The notes beneath the pieces are model-generated. The model worked only from the letters and a program-made list of their open reading frames with translations. It did not search any database and was not told where the DNA came from. Positions 10,949 through 22,400 of a stretch of 64,000 bases of DNA are shown piece after piece. Each line of letters starts with the position of its first letter. Within the stretch, counting starts at the first letter, position 1. The position numbers and the translations under genes were made by a program. This stretch comes from Laguncularia racemosa (taxonomy: Eukaryota > Streptophyta > Magnoliopsida > Myrtales > Combretaceae). The stretch is from contig JBBMOL010000097.1 of assembly GCA_037954665.1 (NCBI GenBank), forward strand, positions 186,001 through 250,000, written 5' to 3'.

Positions 10949-13154
10949 TGTAAATACTCGAGTATTATTTTATATATTGGTGGTTGTAATTAATAATAAT
11001 AATAATCTGCCAAGGATAATACGGGAAATAAAAATTATGAATAGGGATGGGATGGTCATTTCGCAACTTAGGTATATAAGCTCCTTTTACCTAGGTTTAA
11101 CACTATTTCCTCCATTTACCTCTTATAAAATGCTAGAGCCTTCTTGTGTGAATCCATAGAGAAGGAGACGACATTTTCCCACCAATAGCTTATCAGATTA
11201 AGATAAGTACATAAATCAAGAATTGTGAATCATGATTTAAGTATGTACATGGCAGCGTGAGAATTAACGTATTGAGGTTTATATATCTAGATCAATCCGT
11301 GATATACAAGGGACGAAACAAGTGATTCGCTCATCATGATCATAAATTGGGTTAAGTAAATGTATCTACTAATATAGTACATATGAATTTTATGTTAGAT
11401 GGATCAATTAGGTTAAATTGAATAGAAATCAAAGTGAATGAGATACACGACCCCCCAACACGACTATGTTGAAAACTAAAAGTGAACTGAGAGATACATG
11501 ACCTTGTTGAAAATCAAAGGTAAACAAAGAGATACACGACCTCTTAACACAACCGTGTTAAAAAAAAAATCAACACAACCTATCAACACGGTCATGTTAA
11601 GGTCGTATTGATGAATAGTGAACAGAGAGATACATGACCTCTCAACATGACCATGTTAAAGGCCATGTTGAAAAAAAAAAAAAACAGGAGGGGACAACAA
11701 GACCTCTCAACATGACCATGTTAAAAAAAAATGTATACGACTTTTGGCACGGTCGTATACTACCCCGTACTCAACTACACGACTCCCAACATAACCATGT
11801 TGAGTTGAAACGCGTTCCTTTGATATTTATAGAAATACAATTTTAAAGTCAAAACATTTGAATCATGTATAGGTTTGGAAGAATTGTAAAGCTAGAAAAG
11901 TATAAAACAAACCAAGTTTTGCAAAGTCAGGTACGTGTATACCGTGTTTGTTGCTTGTGCTTGATAAATTAAACTTTTGTGTGTGGGTTTAATAATATTG
12001 TAAATGAACCAGATTGAGTATGCATGTGATTGTGAATTATTGGGTCTAAGAAATCGAGTGTGGGTCAGTGTTCTTGGGGTAGCACCCTAATTATCAGTAT
12101 ATGACGTTATCCCTAGTGGAGTCATGTACCGAAATGATCTAGGTCTTATGTAGAAGATTGTGTTGTGAAATATTGTGATGTGGAAGGCTATGACATGTAT
12201 TGTGAAAGGTTGATGTGCGATGACTCATGAACTCATGGACAATGGGGAGTACCCACTGTCATATATAGATATATTATTATTATATATGGTTGTAAACCCC
12301 ATTGTCATATATAGATATATTATTATTATATATAGTTGTAAAAGATTGATGTGCGATGACTCATAGACTCATGAGTAGTGGGGAGTACCCACTGTCATAT
12401 ATATATTATTATTATAAATGGTAAGAGACTCATAGACAAAGAAGATTACTTTTGTCATATATATATTATTATTATGTATAGAAAGAGACTCATAGATAAA
12501 AAATTACCTTTGTCATATATATATATATATATATTGTTTGTGGATAGATTGTGAAATGATGTTTAGGAATGTTATTTATGAAGATGTTTATGTTGTGATT
12601 ATATATCGGCTAAAGATTGTGAAAGATAAATAAAATTTTGAATTAATGTTATGTTGCATTTTGCATGTGTTACTATTTTTAGCATGGCATGCGTATGTGT
12701 ATATAGGTATGCATTGTACTGAGCGTTAGCTCACTCCTCATGGGAATTTTTTTTTTAGTTACAAATGCTATAGGAGAGATCGTAAGATATGTTGAAAACC
12801 TAGGGGAAACAGTTCAAGATCAGAATAATGAAGAGAATATAGAATATATTTATTACGATGACTAGTAAATAGACTAATAAAAGATACATTGGATTCTATT
12901 TAGTCATTTTCGGAATTTCCATTATAAGTGAATGTTAATCGCTTCTGTTGTTTAATTTGAGAAGAATGTTAATGACTTATTATTGAGAATAAAAATTTTT
13001 GTTATTTTCTGTTATGCAGCAGATAATTTATAACTATCATCAAGATTACATGAACAAGAGTATTTGAAAAATAGTAGTGATTGAGCTTTTGCATATCTTC
13101 AAGAAATAAGAACACGTGGCGGGCTGTAGCATTCCCGGGTTTTGGGGAGTTATA
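10949..13154 (+). repeat. 3' LTR of the chromovirus
   Basis: 2206 bp, paired with 3763-5964 along its length. It has the same TATA box (11073-11080), the same palindromic repeat array and an expanded TATTATTATTA array. It ends GGGAGTTATA, followed by TATTC. Confidence 0.92.
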
Positions 13155-14737
13155 TATTCTTAGTTCCATTTAGGGTTTTGATAAATTTTCTTTTAAATTT
13201 GTAGTTTAATCACTATTGTAAAATCTTTAAGTTTACGAATTGCAAGCCTAAGGGTATTCTTAGGTTCTTGAGTATTATTCGATGAGTGAATTGACTATCA
13301 TAGACTTTTATCTATAGAATATCAAACTCATAGGTTTTTCACTCTCATTCTCAATCTTTAAACTCCACCCTTATCTTTAATTTTGATTTATTTATTTTTA
13401 TTATTATTATTACCATCCTTACACTTTAATTTGAAGCTTTGATTCGAACCTATATAACGTTTATTCATTCAAACCTACCATTATTCTCATTTTTACTAAG
13501 CCAAAAATCGAATTAACTAATAACCGACTAGTTTCTAATAATATAGATTATAAATATCATTTTTTTTTTTTTTTAGATAAGCAAAGCTAACTTTTAGGGC
13601 TAGCAGATATGACTACTAATGAAAGTAGAAATACATAAAACAAATGGAATTGCACGTGGATATCACTTTTCTATCTATTAAAAATCAAGCAAAACAAAAG
13701 ATATACTATTCTTACAAAAAATGCTTCCTACCTATTTTTCAGATCCTTGATCAGACTCTATATAAGACACAATCTCGTGGGATCTTTCACAACGGATTCC
13801 ATTCCAAGGATGTCACATCGGTAATTGGAATCTACGAAGACGTAATCCCATTGCCTTAGCAAGTGGTCCACGTGGAAACCATACCTTTGGGTATAAATTC
13901 TCTTTCAGCCATTACTTTTTTTCCTTATTTGTTTAGAAGAAAAGCCCCTGTCCCATGGACTTGGACTTGTCACCCTCATTTAATGAAACACATCCAAATA
14001 TAAGCATATAAGTACCCATAACACAAATAAAAAAAGTGAACATCCAAAGTTCGATCCAATTATGTATGCATTTCTTATACAAAGATGAATGATATCAGCA
14101 AAGCACTTATAAGTAACATCTCAATCCCCAAGCTTAAAAAAAAATTATTAAAGTTTACTAAAAATAAGAAAATACTTATTCTATATATAAAATAGAAAGT
14201 AAATTAAATAATATTAATAGACATACCATATATCCCTGCAATTCAAAAGCAATCATGTAGAGATTTGAAATAATTTTGTTAAGGTTTTAAAACTAAATAA
14301 CAATTGTAAAAATAGGAGTTGAGTATATATAAAATAAATATAACGGATATATTTATAATTTATTCAATTATTTACAAACTTAATATTCCCCCAAATTGCA
14401 AGCAAAACAACTCTAAAACATATCATATTGTATCATAATCGATCGATACAATGAAGGTATACCATAATATTATGCACAATGCCCTATGGTATGTTAGTTG
14501 CAATATTACTTTTGTTGTTGCTAAAGACATGGGATCTGCACATGGGGTTTTTAATATTTTTTTTTAATTAAAGGAAAGGACTTTTTTCCACTTAATGGAA
14601 ATGATATGTATTACATTAGTGATGAGTGTAAAACCATGCAGATAGGGGATAGATTTACTTTATTTAAATTAATATTTAAGTCCACATTTGAAGACAATAT
14701 TATAATATTCAATAGGAAAAAAAAACTCAACACTTTT

Positions 14738-15163
14738 TCATGAAATGATTACAGGCACTTAATGCATTAATGTAAAAACTTAAAAGATAAACTTTTTTAT
14801 CATTTTGTCTAAGTCTATATATTAATATTAATTTATAAAATGATTATTATTCATGATATAACTATTAATTAATAAATAATATCTAATAAGAATTTATTTA
14901 GTTAACTATTAATTTAACAAATGCATTCAATTTTATTAGTTTCATGAAATGATTATGGGCACTTAATGCATTAATGTAAAAACTTAAAAGATAAACTTTT
15001 TTACCATTTTGTCTAAGTCTATATATTAATATTAATTAAAATTTAACTATTAATTTATAAAATGATTATTATTCATGATATAACTATTAATTAATAAATA
15101 ATATCTAATAAGAATTTATTTAGTTAACTATTAATTTAACAAATGCATTCAATTTTATTAGTT
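14738..15163. repeat. Tandem direct duplication, about 204 + 222 bp
   Basis: Copy 1 (14738-14941) and copy 2 (14942-15163) abut. Both begin TTCATGAAATGATTA and end GCATTCAATTTTATTAGTT, and they are nearly identical. Copy 2 has an extra 18 bp or so (about 15038-15055) that itself repeats a neighbouring TTTAACTATTAATT theme. The near-identity suggests a recent local duplication. Confidence 0.88.
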
Positions 15164-16308
15164 ATTGTGGGGGGAAAAGAAAAAGAAAATGGATACCATT
15201 TACTAAATGAAATAGGAAAAGTGAAGTGCCAAACTTCTGTTCAGGCTATATTACATTTAAGACACTTAGTTACCCTAGCCAAAGGAGAGAAAGTCAAAAA
15301 AGGATTTTACTTCCTTGTTGCAACTTGGGTAGGAAGTGATCAAGAAAGACTTTGCTCCTTCATTGTTTATTTTTTTCCCTTTTAACAATTCATTTAATTT
15401 CTTTCTAACAAGTAGCTAAATTAGCTAGTGCCTAGTGCCAACCATGTCAATACAGAATTATTCCTAGAAAAGTAAAATTACAATAGTATCCTTTCTATTT
15501 CTCATTGCACCTTATAATATTTCCATGATGACTTACAATACATAGCTGCCTCTGCCTCTGCCTCTGCCTCTATCTATGATCCACCATATCATATGCTCTG
15601 GAAATTCAACTCTTCAACATAGTGAACTTATCAAGAAGGAACTAGATAACGCTACTATAATAAAGCTGAATTTTCCATTGATGAAATAAATAAATAAAAT
15701 CAAACCACCTCCGATCATAAGCCAATTTTCCAAGATACGAAACATACCAAATTGATATTATGTGAATACTAAATATGGAGAGACCAATTGGGAATAAATG
15801 ATAAGATAAAATGCATCGAATCTAAAAAAATTAAAAAAAAAAATACAACATAATCAGTAGCCACAATCACAACTAAGAAACATAAATAAAGAAAATAGTT
15901 TCTTCATAGGAAAATTAGTTGTAAAAGCAAAATTCCATATGATATGATATATATTATATAATTTTATTACAAAAATATAAAAGTAATTTGGAAAATTGAA
16001 AAAAAAAATTCAAATTCATTATATTCAGCATTAAAACAACTTGAAACATAATATGGAGAAAGTATTGAAATAAATTAGGCATCAGCGAATTATTATTAAT
16101 TTTTAAATATATATACTAAAGCATAAATTCTTATATATAAATAAAAAAAATTATGACACTTCTATTAAAACTTTAAAATAAATCTCCCTCCATCGGCTGA
16201 TTTCCCCGTAAAATAAACCAACCAACACCCGCTGTACAAAATACAAATTGGCACACACTTATCGAAATTCCGTAACTCTCTCTCTTTACCTATTTATCGT
16301 GTACCGGG

Positions 16309-16316
16309 TGACGTGA
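16309..16316 (+). promoter_or_regulatory. TGACGTGA motif, possible bZIP site
   Basis: TGACGTGA lies about 35 bp upstream of the TATA box of the uncoupling-protein gene. ACGT-core motifs of this kind are bound by plant bZIP factors. Only the motif and its place are seen; function is inferred. Confidence 0.35.
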
Positions 16317-16343
16317 GCAATTGGTCTTCTTTCCACCTTTTTA

Positions 16344-16351
16344 ATATATAT
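16344..16351 (+). promoter_or_regulatory. Probable TATA box of the uncoupling-protein gene
   Basis: ATATATAT within TTTTTAATATATATACAG lies about 105 bp before the start codon. The pyrimidine-rich stretch that follows (about 16375-16400) is a plausible transcription start region, giving a leader of about 60-75 nt. Confidence 0.5.
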
Positions 16352-16451
16352 ACAGTCACCCAGCACAACGCAAACTCCACCTCCTTTCACTTCGCATTTC
16401 TTTGCTTTAGTAGTGATTGTGAGGAGCGCAGAGGAGAGAGTGAAGACAAAC

Positions 16452-19400
16452 ATGGTGGCTGACGGAAAGAAGTCGGACATTTCGTTGGCAGGAACGTTTG
16501 CTAGCAGTGCCTTTGCCGCCTGTTTTGCCGAGGTTTTTTTCTTCTTTTCTTTTCTTTTTCTTTTACTTTTTATCCACTCCATCTTCCTTCCTTTCTAGAT
16601 TCTAAAATTTTTTTCCGCTGTATCTTAGCTACGCCACATATTGCATATATTATCTGGTTCAACTTCAGCTCTCAATTTCATATTATAATTCTGGGTATTC
16701 TTTAAGGATCAGCAGCCATCTGAGCAGATCATAGATCATCGTGAATTTCGAGGTTGTTTCATTGCTTTGCCTTACATCTGTTTGTTGCTTTTCCTCGGTA
16801 GTAAGTTGGCTCACTTGGTTAATTTCATGAAAATAGAAGCATATTACAATTTTACTTCTCCGTTCAGCACTGCATAGTGCACTGTCCTTTCTGCAAAGTT
16901 GGTACTTTGGTAAACAAGAAAATTTGGATTACGGTGGAAACCAAATAGAATGCATGTTGCTGCTGCAGCATTCACTTTTTGGTGCCTTTGTTTCATGGAA
17001 AATGCTTTGCGATTTTGATTATCGAAAACGCATTGCTTAATCAGAATTGGGAAAAATGATGTGCATTTGAAGCATGTTCTTAATCTAAGGCATCTAGCAT
17101 GTCCAGGCTACGTTTAAATGATCAAACTTGTCTTTTACTAATGATGCCGTTATCTTTGCTGCGATTTGTAAATTGCTTTGCAAGTAACAAACACACACAT
17201 ATAATGTGATGCAGATTTGCACTATCCCTTTAGATACTGCTAAAGTCAGGCTTCAACTCCAAAAAAGTGCTGTTTCTGGTGATGGAGTTGCCTTACCAAA
17301 ATACAGAGGAATGCTTGGTACTGTTGCCACCATTGGAAGGGAAGAAGGGATAGCAGCATTATGGAAAGGAATTGTACCAGGATTACATCGTCAGTGTTTG
17401 TTTGGAGGGCTTAGGATCGGGATGTATGAGCCTGTGGGTTCTGAACCTTGCAAAACTCTCCTGTCATACTTGTTAGTTTTGTTCTCTTCTGTTTATATTT
17501 TTCTAACAATTTCACAAATGTTTGTTTTGTATGTCAAAAGGTAAAAGCCTTGTACGTTGGTAAAGACCATGTTGGAGATGCTCCATTGTCCAAGAAAATA
17601 CTTGCTGCACTTACAACCGGTGAGATTTATTAGATATTCCAAATAGATCTTTTCTCAAAATAGGCATTATGCTCAACCTGTGTGTGGATTTCAGTTAGTG
17701 ATATAAACAATAAATGATCCTCAGTGAAATGCTTAATAAAATGCCTAGAATTGGGTGAGTTTGTATGTATAAGGCCGATGGTAATGATTGGATCACCTAC
17801 AAAATTCATTGCTTCCCCATATGTGACTCCTGTGTTATGTAATCTTAACATTTAAAATATTGCTCAGGTAAGGAGATTGAATTCAAGATAGAAGAGCATT
17901 CACAGCACCAAACCTATATACTATAACTAAATATTACATGTTCTGAACTGGCTTTAGTTATTTGTATTTTGAGATGGGTTCTTCCATGTGGAAACAGGTG
18001 CTCTTGGAATTATGATTGCAAATCCAACTGATCTTGTTAAAGTAAGGTTGCAAGCTGAAGGAAAGTTACCAGCCGGTGTTCCAAGGCGTTATTCTGGAGC
18101 ACTAAATGCCTACTCCACAATTGTTAGGCAGGTTGTTCCCATGATCTGGAATAAAAAAATAGTAATTCTAATGAAATTAGGAAACGAATTTAGGGAGAAA
18201 CTCTCATAGGTCATTTTTTACATTAGATGGAGTTAAATACATCTACAATGGAAATGGCTTATCCTATGGATAAGGATAGTGCCCCTGAAAACAGATTAGA
18301 TCAAATTTGATCTAATCTAAACAGATAAACATAGATCTCCTATCTGATAAGAAAAACCAAAAAATATTTACTAAACTTTTCTAAACTCCCCCTCAAGCTA
18401 AGGAATAGATATCTATTATTCCTAACTTGCAGATAATGTCATTGAACAGCTGCTTGGATAATGATTTGGTAAAGATGTCAACTTCCTAATTTCTAGATGA
18501 GACATGTTGAACCTTTATATGATTTTTCTCAATTTCTGATCTGATAAAATTGCAATCAAGACATAGGTATGCTTCATTCGATCATGTTGAACAGGTTTTT
18601 TGACAATGCTTAGAGCAAATTTGCTATCACAGAAAACATTCACCTGATCCACCTTCATTTGTAGGTCATGAAACAATCTTTGAATCCAAATAATCTCACA
18701 AATCCCTTGCTTTAGCACTACTTCTAACTACAATAGATTGTTTTTTACTTCTCTAAGTAACCAGATTTTCCAAAAGTTTAGTTCAAAAACCTGATGTGGA
18801 TTTCCCATCCTTTATGTCACCACCTCAATCTGCATCAACAAAGGCTTTTAGGTTCCTATTTTGAGACTTCTTGAAGAACAATCCTTTCCTTGGGTTTCCT
18901 TTTAAGTATCTTAAAATATGATGTGCACCCTCGAGATGATGTTTGGTGAGTGCGTGCATCGTTTGACTAATCAAGCTAATTAAATGAGCTAAATCTAATC
19001 ATGTCAAAGACAGATAAATAAGTCTACCCACTAGCCTTTGGTATTAGCCTCTATCCACCAAAGTATCATTTTCAGGTGCATAACACTTCCAGTTTTGAGT
19101 GAGATGAGTGTTTACAGGCTTGCAACCTAATTTCCTATTCTCTTTTAACAAATCTAGTGTATATTTCCTCTGATAAATAACAATCCCATTTTTACTTCTT
19201 GCAATTTCCTTTCCCAAAAAAAACTTCAATTCACCAAGTTCTTTTATCTCAATTCTTTATCTCTTCCTTCAACCTCATAATTTCTGTATGATCATCACCA
19301 GTAATGATCACATCATCCACATAAACTACTAATATGGATTTTAGACCATCATTGCTAAATTTCACAAACATATTATGCTCTGCTTAACTTTGTATATACC

Positions 19401-22400
19401 CTAGGCGAATCATAGTGTCACTGAATCTCTTAAACTATGCCCTAAGAGATTGTTTCAACCCATATAGAGATTTGTACAGCTTACATACCTTGCCTTCATT
19501 TTTCCCTAACATAAATCCAGGTGGAGGTTGAATGTAAATCTCCTCTTCTAAATCTCCATTCAGAAATGTGTTCTTTACATCCAATAGATGTAAAGGCCAA
19601 TCATGACTAGTTGCCAAAGATAAGATTACCCTGATGGAATTCAATTTTGCTACTGGTGCAAACGTCTCCTCATAGTCAATTCCATATGTCCGTGTATATC
19701 CTTGAGTAACTAACCTTGCTTTATATCTCTCAATGCTCCCATCTGCCCTATGTTTGAAGCTAATCACCCATTTACTTCCAACCGGCTTCTTCCTCGCTGG
19801 TAGATCAACTATCTTTGAGGTATTGTTTCTATGCAACATTGTCATTTCCTCTAAGACTGCATCCTTCCAATTCTAATTTTTTACGGCTTCATGAATATTC
19901 TTTGGAATCATCCCTTCATCTACACAAGCTACAAAGCTTCTAAACTGAGGTAAGAGGTTAGAATAATGCACATAATTAGAAATAGGATACCTTGCACAGG
20001 TTCTTCTTTCCTTTCTCAAGGCTATAGGTAAATCCTTCTTATCATGTACTGATAGTTCTTCCCTACTTTGCTGGACCAACTGCCTCAGCTTGGATACTTG
20101 GCTTTGGTGAGGATTTTTTTGCTTTCTTGAATAAACCTGGAGTTGAGGATGTTCTGGAGTATAATCTGTCACATAATTAGAAATACATTGTGGCCCCAAA
20201 GACCCATGATTTACTGGCTGATCTGATTTGGATGGTGACTCGTGAGGTGAAGGATTTGACTTAGGACCACTTGATTCAACTAACTTTGAAGTGGACAACT
20301 TAGGGGACATAGACAAAGGGGATAATGGTGCTGAGTTTTCCAAGTGAGATAATCTAGTAGGAGATAACAAATTTCCATGCATTTCTAATGACAATGAGAG
20401 ATTAGAACTTAATAACAATGGAAGATAGCATTGCTCTTCTTCTAGTGATGTCTCTCCTTGGGAAGACATGTTGTAGAATGGTTCTTCTTTAAGGAAGACA
20501 ATATTAGATGTAATGATGAAACGCTTTGTTGGAGGATGGTAACACTTATAACCCTTTTGCATAGGGGAGTACCCCAAGAACATACACTTTAAAGCCTTAG
20601 TTTCGAGTTTGTGTTTATAGAGTGAATTATTAAGTATAAAGGTTGTACATCCAAAAACTTGAGGTGGAAGTGTATTAAATAAGCGAGTATGTGGGTAAGA
20701 TTCAAGTAGAACACTAATGGGTGTTCGGAACTTGAGGGTTCTAGATGAAATACGGTTAATAAGGTAAGCGGCTATCAATATAGCATCCCCACAAAATTGG
20801 TTAAGTACTGAAGTTGCAAGCATCATTGACCTTGCTGTTTTATGTGTGTGTCGGTTTTTTCGTTCTCCATTTTGTTGAGGAGTATAAACATAAGAAGTTT
20901 GGTGAATAATTCCATGTTCAAGGAGATAGTTATTAAGCTCCATAGAGAGGTATTCTCTCCCATTGTCAATTCGAAATATTTGGATATTTGGCTTGAAAGA
21001 ATTAGTTTGTGAAATTGCTTAAACATGGTACAAATTTCAGATTTTTCCTTTAAAAGGTATACCCAATAGGTTTGTGTATGATCATCTATGAACGTGACAA
21101 ACCATTTATGTCCAGAGGATGTTAGTATATGAGCAGGACCCCAAATATCGCCATGTATAAGATGGAACAATTCTGATAGCTGATATGGATGTGTGCAATA
21201 GGAATTTTTTGAAAATTTAGCTAAAAATAATGCTCGCATTTAAAACTACCAACGTGTTTATTTCTGAACAACCTTGGATACAAATATTTCATGTACATAA
21301 AACTAAGATAACCTAAGCATTCATGCCAAAGCATAATCTTTGATTTATTTTTAACAAAATAGAAAGACCTAAACTTGGAATCAAAACTAGACCTTGATTG
21401 AACTCCGGATGGATAATAAAGGCCATCAAATTCCTCAGCACTACCAATCATCTTCCCCAAAGCTCAATCCTACATAGCACAGTATGAAGGTAAAAAAGTT
21501 ACTTGACAATTCATGTCTTTTGTCAGCTTACTTATAGACGACAAGTTATATCTCAACTTAGGCACAAATAATACTTCTTTTAGCTTCAAGTTATCAATCA
21601 AGATTTTTCCTTTTCCTTTTGATGTAGCACTCTTACCATTAGCTACCAAAATTCTACTAAGGTTATTACTTTCCACCAAATGATCAAAGAAATGCATTAA
21701 GTTACACATATGATCGAATGCCCCCGTATCAATGATCTAACCATTCTGTTTTTTATATATGGGAACTTTTAAACAAATACCTTTTTAAGTAGCTACGGTA
21801 GTGGTAGGTAACTCACTAGGGATACCCAAATTAAGTTTAGTTTGCCCAAGGATTTGCTGTAACACGGCAAGTTACTTTGACTGGAGATTGACCCCAACGT
21901 TAGATTATACCTCCGTTCCTATAGTTTGTGCCCCTATTTCCGTAACCTAGGCTATCTTAGTACTATTTACCTCCTTATGGCATTTGAATTTTAAATGATT
22001 TGGTTTCTCATGCAGCTTCTAACATGTATTGTGAGTGTGATTTGTCTTTTGACAAATATTACACCATAGTTTTTCCTTTGCAAAGGCGCTAGGAATTATC
22101 TCTTTCTTCATTACCAGGGCTGAACTCGAGTTTGATTGTCCGGTGGTCATCATAACCCAACGCTTGCTTCCTTCATGCCTTACCTCTGCGAAAGCTTCCT
22201 TAAGACATGGAATGAGTTGCTTTCCTATGAGTTGCCCTCTCACCTCATCAAGGTCAGGATTTAATCTGTATATGAAGTCAAATACTTGGTCCTTTTCTAA
22301 CAATTTGTTGTATTGAGTTCCGTCTTCAACACATTTCTAGTTGATCTCATAAAACAAATCCACTTTCTGCCAAAGTTCCACGAGTAGATTAAAGCATTCG

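Larger units (their letters stand above)
3763..13154 (+). mobile_element. Full-length Ty3/gypsy LTR retrotransposon, chromovirus, Tekay/Del-like (decayed)
   Basis: A complete but dead element of about 9.4 kb. The two LTRs start TGTAAATAC and end GGGG(C/A)GTTATA. A primer-binding site follows the left LTR and a purine tract precedes the right LTR. The flanking 5-mers are TATTA (left) and TATTC (right), which fits a mutated 5-bp target duplication. The domain order is gag, protease, reverse transcriptase, RNase H, integrase, chromodomain-like tail, the order of Ty3/gypsy chromoviruses. Frames change at least four times and many stops are present. Over the first 215 bp the LTRs differ at roughly 20 positions, so insertion is old. 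The Tekay/Del assignment rests on remembered similarity of the reverse transcriptase and on long LTRs, and is an inference. Confidence 0.93.
13155..16340. other. AT-rich intergenic DNA upstream of the uncoupling-protein gene
   Basis: No coding region is supported. The stretch holds poly-A/T runs, a 200-bp tandem duplication (14738-15163) and, at its right end, the probable promoter of the + strand host gene. The 80-codon frame at 15143-15385 lacks any recognisable domain. Confidence 0.5.

Noticed and set aside
17541..17633. GTAAAAGCC at 17541 read as a splice donor, and the 61-codon frame around it
   Set aside because: The frame VKALYVGKD continues the carrier protein exactly; the true donor is at 17434 (GTGGGT) and 17541 is the start of exon 3.
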